Of a stretch of 64,000 nucleotides of DNA, positions 10,994 to 23,426 are shown piece after piece. Numbering within the stretch: position 1 is the first letter of the stretch; the number at the start of each line of letters is the position of its first letter. A program made the position numbers and the translations under genes. A model generated the notes under the pieces. The model saw only the letters and a program-made list of their open reading frames with translations. It was not told where the DNA came from and made no database searches. This stretch comes from Mucor racemosus (lineage: Eukaryota > Mucoromycota > Mucoromycetes > Mucorales > Mucoraceae), in contig JAPEHQ010000016.1 in the NCBI GenBank assembly GCA_027405735.1, positions 1,195,309-1,259,308 on the forward strand, given 5' to 3'.

Positions 10994-12940
10994 ATATTAT
11001 CATCAAATAAACTACCACATAGTATTAACATGTACAAAGGTTTACAGTAATAAGCTTGAATCAAGTGGGTACAGCATCATTAATTCTTGAAAAAGTTCTC
11101 AAGTATTATAAAATCTCTTATTTTTAAGACTTACGAGGCTTATAAGCGGAACATTAATTTAGAAAATTATTTTTGTCCAGATCATCAATTTTGACATTTT
11201 TTAATTTTTTTTTTTCTGTTTTTACAAATCTAGAGTTAATTATACTACCAATTATAAAAACAAAAAATATACACATATACAGGATTTAGCGCTCTATTTG
11301 CCCAATAAAAAATAGTAAACATTTTTATTGCAAAATATTACATGAAAATCTTTTAATCAAAAAACCGTTTTTGGGCCAAAGATGCTAAGTTTCATTACTT
11401 AACATTTAATATTAAGCCTTTATAAAATGTGTATTAGTTATGGCTACAATTTTCTCTCACAATGTAATATATTTAAACGTTGATTTTGGTGCCAAAATTT
11501 GATTTTTTTATTTTTTGATCAAAATCATGAGTGTTGGTAAGGATAAAATGAGCCCCGAAAATGTCCGCTACAAAATCTGAGTTTTCATACCGTACGTGGT
11601 TAAATATAAGAAAAGTTAAAAAAAAAAGGCATTTTTATTTAATATTTAGATATACCACAGTATAAGAGGAGACTTAGACGTTCAATCTTGCTATGCTCAA
11701 TTACGGCGTCGCCCTAAAGGCTCGCTTTTGCAATTTTTTAATGAATATATGATACGACAGACGGTTTTTCTGGTAGAATAATGTATGTTTCTATGATAAC
11801 AGGTATTGCCTATTTTGTTTATTAGTTTTTTAAGGTTTATGCGCTGTGATGCTGCTTTTACATTGGCTGAAATGTGCAATTTAGCAGGGTTTTAAATTCG
11901 CTAAATAATGTAAAGCGTTGGAAATCATTTTATACGTGTGTTGTTTCTCTCTTTTTGTTTTCATATTCCAAGGATATATTCACCGTTTTATAAGGCATAT
12001 CAGATTACTATCAAGCTGGTATTCTTTTCTTTTATTATCTGAATACGCATGCTAACATAAAGGACTAATATTTTTAATGTAGGTAGCAGTCTATATTGGA
12101 GATTGATATTTTATTTAACTGCATTCTAAGATCAAATATCATTATTTACTACTGTATTGTTGGACGTATTTCTTGATTACTAGATCAATCGAAGGCAAAG
12201 ACATTCATAATATCTACTCAATAAAAAGCTACAACTGGCTATAAACTCACGAAATGTTCCAGAAAAGTGATACAATTTCAAATGATATAGAAACAAAAAA
12301 AAAAAGAATAATCTAATGTCTTGTCTAATAACCATAATAGTTTTGATGGTAGCTAGTGTATACTTGAAAACAAATCTTTTTGCAGCTGACAATCGTAAAC
12401 TAAAATAGTAAGTTTAAAGAAGGTTAATTTGTTTAAATTTTATAAGTGATAAAGTAATATATATATAATCATCCTAGATTTGTCTTGCATATAAATTTAA
12501 GCAGTAAGTGTTATTTAAGTTTATTATGCTTGTGCAAAACTCATTTTTGCTGCAAAAATTATACTGTAATTATAAACATATTTCCAAATGATGATAATCG
12601 TAAATACAGTATATTGGTTCTTGCATGTATTGCTCGACATCAACAACATATTGAATTGATTGTATTGTCTATAATATATTTTAATGAAAGCAAATGTAAT
12701 TTAAAAACCCATTCCAGTAAAAAAATGCAATGGAATTTTGAGAACGGCACGATGCTCATGTACAAACCAATTTGTGCCCATGTGTATATTATTATCTTTT
12801 TAAACATATTCAGTGGGCACAACAGCTCAGGAATCAGGAACTACGAAGTAAGTTGAACTAGTGCGTTAAACAGTTTTGTGCAGTTTGGGATTTGTACCTA
12901 TCTAAACTAAACTCAGACACATCTTTCACATTAAACATTG

Positions 12941-13189
12941 TGTTATGTTAATATCATATCTTAGGTCGCACATTCAAGGTCGCAGTCAATATTCGGTATT
13001 ATAGTGAATCAACAGGTGTCCACGTTGATTCATATATATGCGTCTTAGTAAATTGGTGTAATGTTCTTAGATAGCAATTCTGTGTAATAGTTATAATGAA
13101 AAGTATATAAATACATCCTCTGGATGTATTGTTAATGAAAAGTGTAATATTTTGGCAAGATTATTTCTTGAGACCGTCTTAACATTTCA
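12941..13189 (+). mobile_element. Solo LTR, family A, TSD CATTG
   Basis: A 249-bp unit, TGTTATGTTA to AACATTTCA, flanked by exact CATTG repeats (12936-12940 and 13190-13194). Same length and block order as the copy at 8244. It lies in the right arm of the old element; the corresponding site in the younger copy (about 36495-36510) is uninterrupted. Confidence 0.88.
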
Positions 13190-13329
13190 CATTGCACAAA
13201 ATACGATTGGAATTTTGAAGGTTTTTTGAAAATACATATCACTTTTTATAAACATATTTCAGGCATAATTTGATTTATCGAGACTTTGTAAATTAAAATC
13301 AACGTAAAAAGCACCGTTTATTAGAATGA

Positions 13330-13960
13330 ATTAAATATGGGTTTATATAGTTATTGGGATTGTGTGATAAGATCTAATGGACCCCTGTCCATTAGATGTG
13401 ACAATAGAAATTATTATTAATGTGTATGGATATAATATGTTGTTGTATTCCACCTACTAGTATCATACATTATCACCTTCTACAGTATCAATACATCTTA
13501 CAATCTATTGACTACGACATGTATTGAAGCGCAAGTCTTGATATCGGATATAAGAAACTCCTAGCGTATCAAGTTTAATCCAGTAATTACCAAGAACGCT
13601 TTGACCTCAATTATGACACCACATTATTTCATCCCAGCAGTTAACCAATCAAGTAGTTATCAAATCAACATCCAAGCATATTTAGCGCAGCATTGAAACA
13701 AGACAACTCACAAGCTCTGCAAGAACGGTTAAATTATGATTGATCCATTTCAATCCATAGATTACTATCGAACAGATCCAATAGTTCAATAGTGCCTTAA
13801 ATTACATCTCAGGATCTCAATGTCTAATCAATATAAAAGGCCATACTTTTACATCTAAATAAACGATATCTTGTTTTTATTATACAGTTGAAGAACTGAT
13901 TAATTACTCATTCTTTTATAATTGTATTCTTTTTTAAGTAATATTTATCAATCCTGAAAA
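13330..13960. mobile_element. Possible LTR-like insert in the old element
   Basis: The right arm is interrupted here relative to the younger copy near 36560-36580. The insert has a TGTGATAAGATC start-like block near 13354, ATATAAAAGGCC near 13830 and AATAAACG near 13858, the usual order of an LTR promoter and polyadenylation signal. I could not find matching target duplications or a clear CA end, so boundaries are only approximate. Confidence 0.35.
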
Positions 13961-15059
13961 TATACGACATATTTTATGTTTCAGTGGTAATATTGGAGTC
14001 ATGAAATGTAACCTTGCTTGATTCTCATGTTGAACATCATGATTTGACAGATGTTCTAAATTGGTAATTCGGTAATTCCTAATTCTGATAGATCATAATT
14101 AATGGAGATGATACACAAAGCAATTATCTACCGATCGAGCTATTGCTGAACTTTTTAGCTGCATTTTTCGTAGAGAAAACGAAATTTTTGTCGTTTTTTT
14201 TTTCAAATTCAAAATTTGGGATGAGGATACACAAGGAAAAATTGAAGCTAGAAGAGAGAGCATCTTTTTGTACACGTTTTCGAGGATATCTCCACGAAAA
14301 ATCGATATTTTGAAAAACGCTAAATTGGGTCCGACAGAGCTCAACGAGGTTGATGACAAGAATCTTTTAAAAAAATACTGCTCAATATAACGAATATTTT
14401 TAGAATCTACTACAAAAATATCAAAAAAATGAAAAAAAAAATGCTCGGAATTTTTTCATACTGAAATATGTTATAGAGCACTTTAAAACAAGTAAGTTTT
14501 ATTATTAAAAAGTGTTCACATAGCTTAATTTTTTGTAGAGATATAAAACCTCAAAGTTTTCGATTGTTACCAGTGAAATACCTACAGAAATCTGAAACGC
14601 TAGCATTAAAAAATTTATACCAACTGTAAAAAGTAGGATATTTCCGGATACTTGTTTTTGGATTAAAGCTGAACATCTCAGGTACATTGGCATATAATTT
14701 TTTCTTGGTGTTATTTAATGAAAAAAAAAGTTGAGCAGGGATGTAAAGTGAGACCCAGTTTTCAAGAAAAAAGTAGTGAACTTTACGCGTTTTTGAGATG
14801 AAAAATAAATTTGAGAATAGGTAGAATAATGCGACCAATTCATATACATTTGGCAGTATCCAAGGTATATCCTAAGTGTTTAATACGAGGTTATGTAGCT
14901 ATAGAAAAAGAACACGCTCCAGTTTTGAAGTTTGAAGACGTTACAAATTGAATTTTTTGAAAATTTAAATTAACACAAGAAGGCATAGCAACTATAAACA
15001 AAATAATCAAAATCCATTTTAACCTATGGAGTGTAACCTGTCTAAGAAGTATCACATCG

Positions 15060-15682
15060 TCGGTAAGTTTCGTTAATTATGGTATGTAATTGTTTTCGTT
15101 TGATTCTGTTAATCGTATGTATCAATCAAAACCTGAAAGTCTTTATCCCATAGATAGCTATTGAATCAAAAGATATGATATGAATACATACAGTCTGTGT
15201 CAACAGACCAAAACTAATGTACTATCTGCTCTGTAGAAAACAAGCATCTTCAAAATCGCATTGTTATACGGAAGTTACACAACATACTGCATTGTACACC
15301 CAGATATAGCCGCTTTAAATGAATAGCAGCTTTCAGATATTAAAACCCACAGCGTTTATGGTGTCATTCACAATATTTTTCTATAACTTTATATCTCAAG
15401 GAGGTATAATATGTAATACATTTATAAATATTTATATCTTTTTAGGCGTTAGAAATAGGGATACTGCATATTTTATGACGCCTTTTGTGCACGGAACATT
15501 TTTTATTTTACTGGATTAGTACATAAATATAGTTTTTATTATTTGTAAGTTATGAATGCGGATAATTGAATGAATGAATTAATATAAATAACCTCTATAA
15601 GATTTGACAGGGGGGAAAAGAAAAAGAAAAAGAGTTAGCCCTTGAATTTATATAAAAAAAAGCCCTCACATGTAATTAAATT
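15060..15682. other. Intergenic, about 620 bp
   Basis: Between the right end of the old element and the 3' end of the Lsb5-like gene. A 66-codon plus ORF (15319-15519) has hydrophobic stretches but no family features and is probably chance. Nothing else recognised. Confidence 0.5.
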
Positions 15683-17267
15683 TTACCTTCGATTTTCATC
15701 TTCAATAGGGGTAACGGGATCAGCAAAAGGGTCCAATTCTTCTTCTGGTTCCTCACGCTTAGCTAATTGCATATTAGAGAAAGAATCCTCGATTTGTAAT
15801 GTTTGAAGTGGAGGTGGAGGTGGTGGTGCACGGATTTGTTTAGGTGCCTCTTGTTGTTGATAAGCTAAACGCAAATGTTGTTGATTTTGTTGAGCTAATA
15901 ACCAAGCTGCAGGAATTTCACCCACTAGCATGATATCGTACATTTCCAAAGCTTTTAATAGATCTTCGTTGGTAGCTAACAAAGTACCAATCCATTCTTC
16001 ATTTTCTACCAATCTAGCATATCTAACAATTCTCTTTTTTGATTCCTCACATTTATCATGGATCTCCTGCAAACGTTTATCGTGTTGTAAATCAATTTCC
16101 CATCTATCTTCAGAAGTGTTGATTAATTTCAATGCGTTGACTAAATTATTGGCATTGCTATTTCCCAATGCAATTTCCTCGAGAATTTTGGGTTTGGCCT
16201 TTTCAAAATTGAATACTCGAGTGGGTCCTCCATTACCTGATGTTTGAGAGGGACGACTTGTGCTGGCAGCAGAACTTTGACTACGAGGTTTAGTTTTGTT
16301 TTTTGATGGTTGCTCGACAGGTTGAGCAGGTCTAGTGGGCATAGCTGGAGGTGGTAACGATCTACGTTTTTCCTCTCTAGTGGGTGAAGGTGTGCTGCGA
16401 CGAGGTGAAATTGGTGATTCGATCTGTCTAGAAGTAGGTGTAGTGGGTGATTGAATACTGGAAGATCTGTCAGTTGTGTCTGTATTAACTCTAGGTCGGG
16501 TCTATTGAAATTTACATGTGAGAATTTCCTTTGAGAACACTAACAAAAAAAACTTACAACACGACGTCCACCACCTCTTCCCAACTCGAATAAATCTTGA
16601 ATAGCTTTCATTCCTGGTTCTTTCTTATACTTTACTGCCCATGCGCCCAAAAGTGAAACAAGTTCCTTTTTAACTGCAGCGTTTTCGCCCTATTGTTACA
16701 ATGAATGAGTTTTTTTTTTTTTTTCGTTTTTCTCTTTGGGGGTTTCATTCATACCGGGGAGGTCAGAATCAACTCGAATCTTTCCTTCATTTTTTCATTT
16801 GCAAGAAATTGTCCTATTTTAGTCGATCAATTTCGACTTCCCTTTGATCTCATTTATTAAAACTTACTATGAAATTGTTGATTTGAGTTTTCCATGAGTA
16901 ATTTGAGGATCTATAATATATCACAACATCTTTAGTCTTCCCGCAATTCAAATCCAGTTCTTCTCTATCTTGTATTTTTTTTTTTTTTTTACCTCGAGAA
17001 CCCTTAATTTTTGTTGAGTACCACCGTGCTTAAGCTTCTTTCTAACAGCCTCGATAGCTTCTCTCGGCCCACTTTCTTGCATTTGAATAGATTCGGTCAA
17101 CTGTTGCAACAGATACCAGTCAACCTCTTCGAGATTAGAAAGTCTCTCTGTTTTACAAACAAGATTTTAATGTCATACATCCTGAATGATTACACTGTAG
17201 CTTTTTTTTTTTTACCAATATATAATGATACTGATGTTTTTTGTATATCTTCAGTAAAGAACCCCAT
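15683..17267 (-). CDS. VHS-GAT domain adaptor, Lsb5-like
   Basis: Six exons: 17267-17216, 17147-16993, 16910-16868, 16813-16755, 16689-16558 and 16501-15683, giving 419 residues. The N-terminal 147 residues form a VHS-type helical domain (MGFFTEDIQ start, VDWYLLQQLTE, then LRVLEILKLLMENS and ELVSLLGAWAVKY). A Ser/Pro-rich linker follows, then a GAT-type three-helix region at about 240-340 (NALKLINTSEDRW...EIHDKCEESKKRIV...LLATNEDLLKALEMY). A PPPPPPPL run lies near 370 and an acidic tail ends with DPFADPV, a possible endocytic-adaptor ligand. Yeast Lsb5 and the TOM1/GGA group use VHS-GAT for ubiquitin and cargo sorting at endosomes and actin patches. Lack of a GAE domain argues against GGA. 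The gene start is 121 bp from the GNL1 stop. Confidence 0.85.
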
Positions 17268-17388
17268 ATTTTAAAATTATAATGAAAAAGAGAAAAAGAA
17301 AAAGAGAAAACGAAAAAAAAAAAGGAAACATGATGTCAATAAAAGAAAGATGTACTTTTTGTGATACAATTACATTTGAAGTCAGTTT

Positions 17389-19606
17389 TTATTCAGAATC
17401 AGATAAAAGTGCACTGAATCCACCTTTAGAAATCAAGAGATTTTCTCTTTTATGTGTATTTCCAGGATCGTATTCATCTTGGGAATCATCTTCACTAGAA
17501 TCAGATTCTTGTTGTGCTTTAAGATCAGCTTCAATTACTCGTAATTTCTCATATTTGGTAGTTGAAAAGAATCCAGGCGGCTTGAATGAAAGCAATATTC
17601 TTCCATCTGCAGTTAGTCTTAAAATGGTATTGGCTGCTCTATAAACATCTGGTCTGGCTGCTTTAGCTGTATGAAATCCTCTTTGCTCAGCAAATTCTAT
17701 AAAACAAACTTTCAGTATTTAAAGTTTATTGTACACTATGCCCTCTTACCTTCACAAATAGACCAAGCGGTCCATTGATATTCTTGAGCATTGTCCCAAT
17801 CTTCAGGGGGAGTAACTGCTAGTACCTTTTCCAATGGAATATGCTCTGCCTAAATAAACAATAATGAGACTCAGCATTTCATTGACCTGATCTGATTTGG
17901 TCTACTAAACTTACAAGATATCGAATAGCACTATAAGGTTCCTGTACCTGAGCAATTGGATACATGCCAGATACGATTTGAAGAGCTCTTGGAATTAATG
18001 CGGGAAATACTAAACCAGGTGAATCACAAAGACGAACATTATCCGAAATGTGAATTGTTTGGAAATGCTTAGTATGGCCTGGAGTACGACTTGCGCTAAC
18101 AACTGTTCTTCTCATGATACTATTTATCAAACTGCTTTTACCAACATTAGGATGTCCTACTAATCCAAGAGTAATATAATCTTTGTGTGGGTTGATTTCT
18201 CGGCCTGTAACTTCCAAAATACGACTAAATTCATCATCTACGATAATATTTAATATCTTTTTTCCACAACATTTACCCTTTTTTTTTTTTCGTTCTTTGT
18301 TACCTAAACCATCCATACTGCCTGTGTCACTATCGTCGTCATTATCACTATTATCGTCATTTGTATTTAAATCTGGATTATCTTCATTATATTGAGCAAT
18401 AATTGATTTCCAATCTACATGAACACCAGGTTTACTAACAGTATCACGGCAGACAGATAATATATTTTGTACACCTTGTGCATAATAGTAACGTTTTCTA
18501 GGTTTTTTCATTTGATTCTTGAGAGAATCTGTCGAGTAATTAGTACTTTTTTTTTAAAAAAATCTTTGGCTGACCTTTTTTCCAACTTACATGTAGCTGT
18601 ATCATCGATTAAATTAGGATCTCTTGGGAAACAACTGAATGTTGCAATACGTAAATTCGGGAATTCTTCTTCAAAATACTTTGTCCATGCGAATACTGTA
18701 AATTCAGAAACGAGATCAACCTTGTTAAAGATGCCAATAATTTTTCTCTTGAGTTTATGTGTTACATATTTATATAAAGAACGAGGAAAATGCAATAAAG
18801 GGTTTCTAATGTCCATTACAATCAAAATGACATCACTGATCTCAAGTACTCGCCATCTATTGAGTTGATTTAGTAATCACAAATACTAGCCTTATGTTAG
18901 CATACTTACAATTGACGCCAGACTTCAAGATTACGTTCAAACCAACTCAATTGATCTCCACCATAATTCTCCTCGACTGCATGTACCCAATTCTCAAAAC
19001 TTTCTGTCTCTTGTCTTTCGACTTCTTCTTTAGACATGTCATAATCCCAAACAGGCCTTTTAGGAAATTCGATATATTCATCAAATTCATCACCCTTGAT
19101 CTCCATGCAATCCTACAATTTCTCGTAAAAATACAATCCATGAACATTGGAACAGTTGAATTACCTTTGGCAATCGCTTCAATGGTTGCATACTCTTTAG
19201 CTTTTCACTTTCAATCTCTTGATGTGATAACCTTTCAAATACAGAAACCAACCTGTCAAAACATATAAATGTAAATTATCATGAAAAAGTTTTCAAATTC
19301 GATTCTGAATCTTACTTTTTATCTTCACTAACATTCTTTTTCGAGAAATCACTTGAGGTCATGCCTTTATTACTAGGTGCTACAAAGTTATTGTTTAACG
19401 AAGGTGTTTCTCTGTATCCTCTATTCAAATAATCAAACGATGTTGGGTCGACCAAAGTAGCTATAAATGAAGCATTAATAAAACTTGAGACGCTCGATAA
19501 ATCAATGAATCCTACCTTTTTCCATCTTTTTAGCATGTTTACTCTGCAATTGTTGTTTCTTTTGCTTGCCACTGAATGGCTTTTTTCGCGATGTTTTGGG
19601 AGGCAT
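17389..19606 (-). CDS. GNL1: GNL1-type circularly permuted GTPase
   Basis: Eight exons: 19606-19516, 19460-19316, 19252-19165, 19112-18910, 18856-18591, 18528-17915, 17849-17750 and 17696-17389, encoding 604 residues (human GNL1 is about 607). The G motifs occur in permuted order, as in the YawG/YlqF family: G4 NKVD at 220-223 comes before G1 GHPNVGKSS at 389-397 and G3 DSPG at 433-436. The N-terminus RKKPFSGKQKKQQLQ is the basic signature of GNL1. FERNLEVWRQLWRVLE and DIRNPLLHFP are also family hallmarks. An acidic Asp/Asn insert (about 315-335) separates G4 from G1. Relatives act in ribosome assembly or export; the role of GNL1 itself is less settled. It ends with an acidic Glu/Asp/Ser tract. 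Confidence 0.93.
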
Positions 19607-20188
19607 ATTGTTTGAGTTAAATAGAAAAAGAAAAACAAGAAAAACTTGCAACTTTTATGATTTTATACTACTAGTTATTATTCAACATCCGTGGGCAATG
19701 TGAAACAGAGAAGAAAAATAATGCAGATTTTTTACCAGTTTGAATTACGTTAGTGCAGAATTTTGCATCATAGAGGAATGTGGATTCTAATAAGCTTCGA
19801 GATATATGAATAAACATCTATTTACGGTAGCACAATAAGAAATAAATCACTTGAAAGTGTCGAGTTTTATCACAATTTCAATACTGACAGTGTGACTCTT
19901 GGATATGACCCACCTCTGGATATCATCTCAAAAGTAACTTTTTTTATTACACTATCACAAAATAAAAAATACTTCGATGATTATATCATGTTATTCATTG
20001 CTATATTTTATTTAAATCTTTTGAAAAATACTCAAAACTGACAGAAAAAATACTTTAACGTTTTATTCTTGTTGAAAATTTGGTGGTAGATGCCGATCAC
20101 ACAAACAATGATTGTGTCCGGGGAAACAAAGGAAATGCGTTTGCTGGACTTTCATGTCAAAAACTTTTCTTTATCACTAATATTCAAA
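19607..20188. promoter_or_regulatory. Divergent promoter region, GNL1 and HDDC2
   Basis: 582 bp between two start codons on opposite strands, so it must hold both promoters. AT-rich; no distinct motif is recognised. Confidence 0.55.
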
Positions 20189-21042
20189 ATGGCACAATCA
20201 AACCCTGCAAACGTGATCAAGTTTTTACATGTTATTGAGAATTTAAAGGTATTTGATGTGGAATAATAGCTGGTTTTTTTAAAAAACATTTATTCATCCA
20301 AAAACGTAGAGAACAAAGCGTACTGGTTGGTTGGATAATGGCATTAAAGGTGCAGAATCTATTTCAGACCATATGCATCGTATGGGTATTATGGCAATGC
20401 TTGTGAATGATCCTTCAATCAACAGAGAAAGGTTGGTTTTTATGCAACTAATGCAAACACCTTCTCATCATCTTGTTTATATAGATGTATCAAAATGGCA
20501 ATTGTTCATGACCTTGCTGAAGCTGTTGTTGTACGTTATTGTAACTAAATATATAATATCGTACGCTTATTAATTTAAATTGTTTAGGGCGATATCACTC
20601 CACATGCAGGCGTCAGTAAAGAGGAAAAATTCGCTTTAGAAAAGGTATGCCATGCCTCATGCAATCAAAGATTATTTGATTATTAACATGAAAATAGAAT
20701 GCTATGGATGGTTTCAAGGAATCTTTAGGTAATACAGATACTGCAAATGAAATTGTTGATTTATGGCATGAATATGAAGATGCCAAATCACCAGAAGCAT
20801 TATTTGTAAAGGATTTGGATAAATTTGAGATGATTGTACAAGCATTAGAATATGAAAAATGTAAGGTTCTCCTCAAATTGAAATACATCAGTTTCTAATT
20901 TCATATATTCTCTTCAGCTGACAACAAGAAATTACAAGGTTTCTTTGATTCAACAAGAGGAAAATTCCAGCATCCAACTGTTAAAGCATGGGCTGAAGCA
21001 TTGTACAAAGAAAGAGAAGATGTTTTAAAGAATTTGGAATAA
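20189..21042 (+). CDS. HDDC2: HD-domain 5'-deoxynucleotidase, HDDC2 family
   Basis: Six exons: 20189-20248, 20310-20431, 20485-20530, 20588-20644, 20698-20860 and 20918-21042, encoding 190 residues. The HD metal-binding set is intact: H41 in SDHMHRM, H69-D70 in VHDLAEA and D134 in VKDLDKFEM. RTGW near residue 24 and GDITPHAGV follow the family pattern. HDDC2/YfbR proteins remove phosphate from deoxynucleoside 5'-monophosphates using a divalent metal. The second intron (20432-20484) has an unusual GTTGGT donor. The gene runs tail-to-tail with the GST gene; only 8 bp separate the stop codons. Confidence 0.93.
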
Positions 21043-21050
21043 AATATTAT

Positions 21051-21958
21051 TTAATAGATGTATTTTTGCATTGTCTTCCACCAAGAGCGAATTTGAGTAT
21101 TTTCTATACCAAATGTAGAGAGTACTGCAATTTCAAAGATTTCAGAATCGAGGCTTTCCAGGAATACAAAATAAGATGCAAGCACAATATCAGCCCAGCC
21201 CACTACAAAACATTTAATATCAATAATTGACAGTGCTGTGCATTTTACATTGTAGTACTTGCCTTGATTACCGGTAAGAAACGGAAGGCCTTGAAGAATT
21301 TTGTCAACTGGAATCAAACTTTGTCTCAATTCAACAATGTTATCATCTGTTTTTCCCGCAAAGTCTTCTAATGTAGCGCCCAGAGTCTTTTCACGGTCGT
21401 TACGATACCAATCTTGAAGTTTAGGAGGGCCGCAAAGTTTGTGAATTTTGAGAATAATGAGACGGAAAAGTGGCATTATGATATGATCGTCTGCATATTT
21501 ATGTAAAGACATGTGTGCATTTTTATTTTGAGGGAAAAGACTTGGAGAATCTGGATATAGCTCTTCAAGATGTTGTGCTATATTCCAAGAGTCTACAACG
21601 ACATTTTTGTTTGAATCAATAATGATGGGCACTGTTGGTCTCTTTTCAAGCTTTCTACAACAATACAAAACACTCAATTAGTCAAATCTTTTCATTTAGA
21701 TTCCTATATACATACGTTATAGGTGGTATTACTTGTTTGATATTACCAAAATTTACCCATTCAGTTGAATAAGGAACATTCTATTTAATATAATATAAAA
21801 TATTGAACCTTGTATTAGCTTTGGCCAAACAACTATATTCACTTGTAACCAACCTTAAAGTTCATGGCCATTCGCACTTTACATGTGTTGGGCGAAAATA
21901 TAGCTTTTGGTTTTTTTAATAACTCGAGATCGTAGAATGTTACAGTATCAAGAAGCAT
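21051..21958 (-). CDS. Glutathione S-transferase family protein
   Basis: Four exons: 21958-21854, 21780-21716, 21654-21263 and 21202-21051, encoding 237 residues. The N-terminal thioredoxin-like half has FYDLELLKKPKAIFSPNTCK, a candidate active-site region with Ser31/Cys34 type residues, then RPTVPIII and VVDSWNIAQHLEE, the glutathione gamma-Glu binding pattern (usually ES/DS). The all-helical C-terminal half ends with GWADIVLASYFVFL, like the N-capping segment of other GSTs. It resembles the bacterial and fungal beta-etherase/LigE-like group, but substrate is unknown. Intron 3 (21262-21203) is GC-AG and intron 1 starts GTTGGT; these are needed to keep the frame. Confidence 0.85.
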
Positions 21959-22621
21959 CTGAAAGGTTGATTTGCTTCGAATATGAAAGTGAATAACACA
22001 AAAGAAACTTGCGTAATGCAGCTCACATTTCATCTAAATTAAGCATTTTTGGTCTACACGAACTTTGTGCGAGGTAATCGATAATTGACGTATTTGTACA
22101 TTTTCCAATTAGGCCAATACTGACTGAAAACATTGAAATGCTTCATGACAATCAACTTTAAGATCTATTAAATTTACGTACTTTTTGAATGAAAAAGTTT
22201 GATTTTTGCAGTAAAATACGCAAACAAAAAAACATGATAAGAGCAATATTGGATGATCATTTTACGTTATAACATCGCATAATAAATTATGTCTTTTAAG
22301 GGTTTAAAAAACAACCCTCTTGAAATTATCACTTTAACAGCAAGTAGATCAATTTGGTACAGAATAGCTCTCTATTTCTTCGAGTCAATTAATTATACTT
22401 AAATTCACATTAAATAGTAAATAATCTATAGTATGCCAACATGACTTAATGGTAAGCTAGATATTCGACAAGATAACCCGTATTTAAATGATGATTGAAC
22501 AAAATTGCAGTAGTTTATATTTTATAACTGCTGTATCTTTTATTTTGAATTATTCAACATTCATGTACTAAACATGAAAATCAAATGTTATGAGAGAAGG
22601 AGAAGGGGGGAATGGAGAAGC
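21959..22621. other. Intergenic, 663 bp
   Basis: Promoter of the GST gene and 3' region of eEF1B. AT-rich; no repeat or RNA gene recognised. Confidence 0.5.
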
Positions 22622-23426
22622 TTAGATCTTTTGCATAGCAGCAACATCAACAGATTGAACGAAATCTTCCAAATCAGTGATAGCATCACACAAATCATCC
22701 ATCATGACCTTATCATCCTCAACAACACAGTTGATTTGGAGCTTCTTGATACCGTAACCAATGGCAACGAGTTGAGAACCACCCCAGAGGAGACCGTCCA
22801 TGGCAATAGCCTTGACAGCAGCGGTCAATTCTTCCATGTTGGTCTCATCATCCCAAGGCTTAACTTCAAGAGTGACAGTAGTCTTAGCAATGGTCTTGGG
22901 CTTGTTGGCCTTCTTGGCGTTATATTCAGCAATACGTTGAGCCTTGACCTTCTCGGCCTCCTCATCAACTTCCTCGTCGTCAGAACCGAAGAGATCAATA
23001 TCTTCTTCATCTTCCTCAGCAGCAGCAGCGGGAGCAGCAGCTTCAGTAGGCCTAAATTGTGATAAAACGCGTTTGATTAATCTTCAATTCTTTTACCTTT
23101 AAATTATAAAACTTACTTGACTTCGGTGAACCACTTGTTGATGTTGGTGTATTCAGCAGCGGGGGCAGCACCCAAAGCCTTGGCAACGGCAGCATCAGCC
23201 TCAGTAGCCTTATCACTAATTACAAATGTGTGAATAAACTACTAAGCCACCATTTATAGATACAACATGGCACTAGCTTATATCAATCGATCCAATCTTC
23301 GAATGTATATAAACAAAGCCTATAATTTATGGGAAAATTTATACTTACGAGGCAATGAACTTGTTCTCAGCGAGGTGAGCTTCGAGGATGTGAAGAGCCA
23401 AAGGGAGTTCCAAAGTAACAGACATA
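22622..23426 (-). CDS. EFB1: Translation elongation factor 1-beta (eEF1B), with a one-base frame break
   Basis: Exons 23426-23349, 23215-23117 and 23051-22622. The C-terminal nucleotide-exchange domain is complete ([35 protein letters not shown], ending DVAAMQKI). It follows an acidic linker ([20 protein letters not shown]) and a helical N-terminal domain. The protein recharges eEF1A with GTP during elongation. In exon 1 the reading from the ATG (MSVTLELP) runs into a stop after 19 codons. The expected continuation [17 protein letters not shown] lies in the next frame, and one extra base in the four-A run at 23399-23403 (T-run on the coding strand) explains this. No AG allows an upstream exon. 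It is probably a consensus error, since the gene is essential and otherwise intact. Confidence 0.92.

Larger units (their letters stand above)
7969..15059. mobile_element. Old copy of a large non-coding element with long inverted ends
   Basis: The two ends are inverted and diverged copies of each other. From 7969 inward, the sequence runs CGATATGATACTTC then GGTTACACTCCAT. Reading in from 15059 on the other strand gives CGATGTGATACTTC then GGTTACACTCCAT, and similarity continues for about 1 kb (for example 8515-8990 against 14400-14800). The part from about 10020 to 12440 is collinear with 30590-32540 of the younger copy. The right arm lacks the counterpart of roughly 33650-36390 there. No ORF with transposase, RT or helicase features exists in either copy. 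Internal insertions (three LTR-A copies, an interrupted LTR-A, a copia-like LTR, a MITE) are listed separately. Class unknown; exact ends and target duplication not resolved. Confidence 0.7.

Noticed and set aside
12485..12856. 123-codon ORF in the spacer of the old element, similar to 32921-33202 in the young copy
   Set aside because: The DNA is conserved, but an A-run differs by one base between copies, so the two ORFs are in different frames beyond it. No domain and no codon bias.
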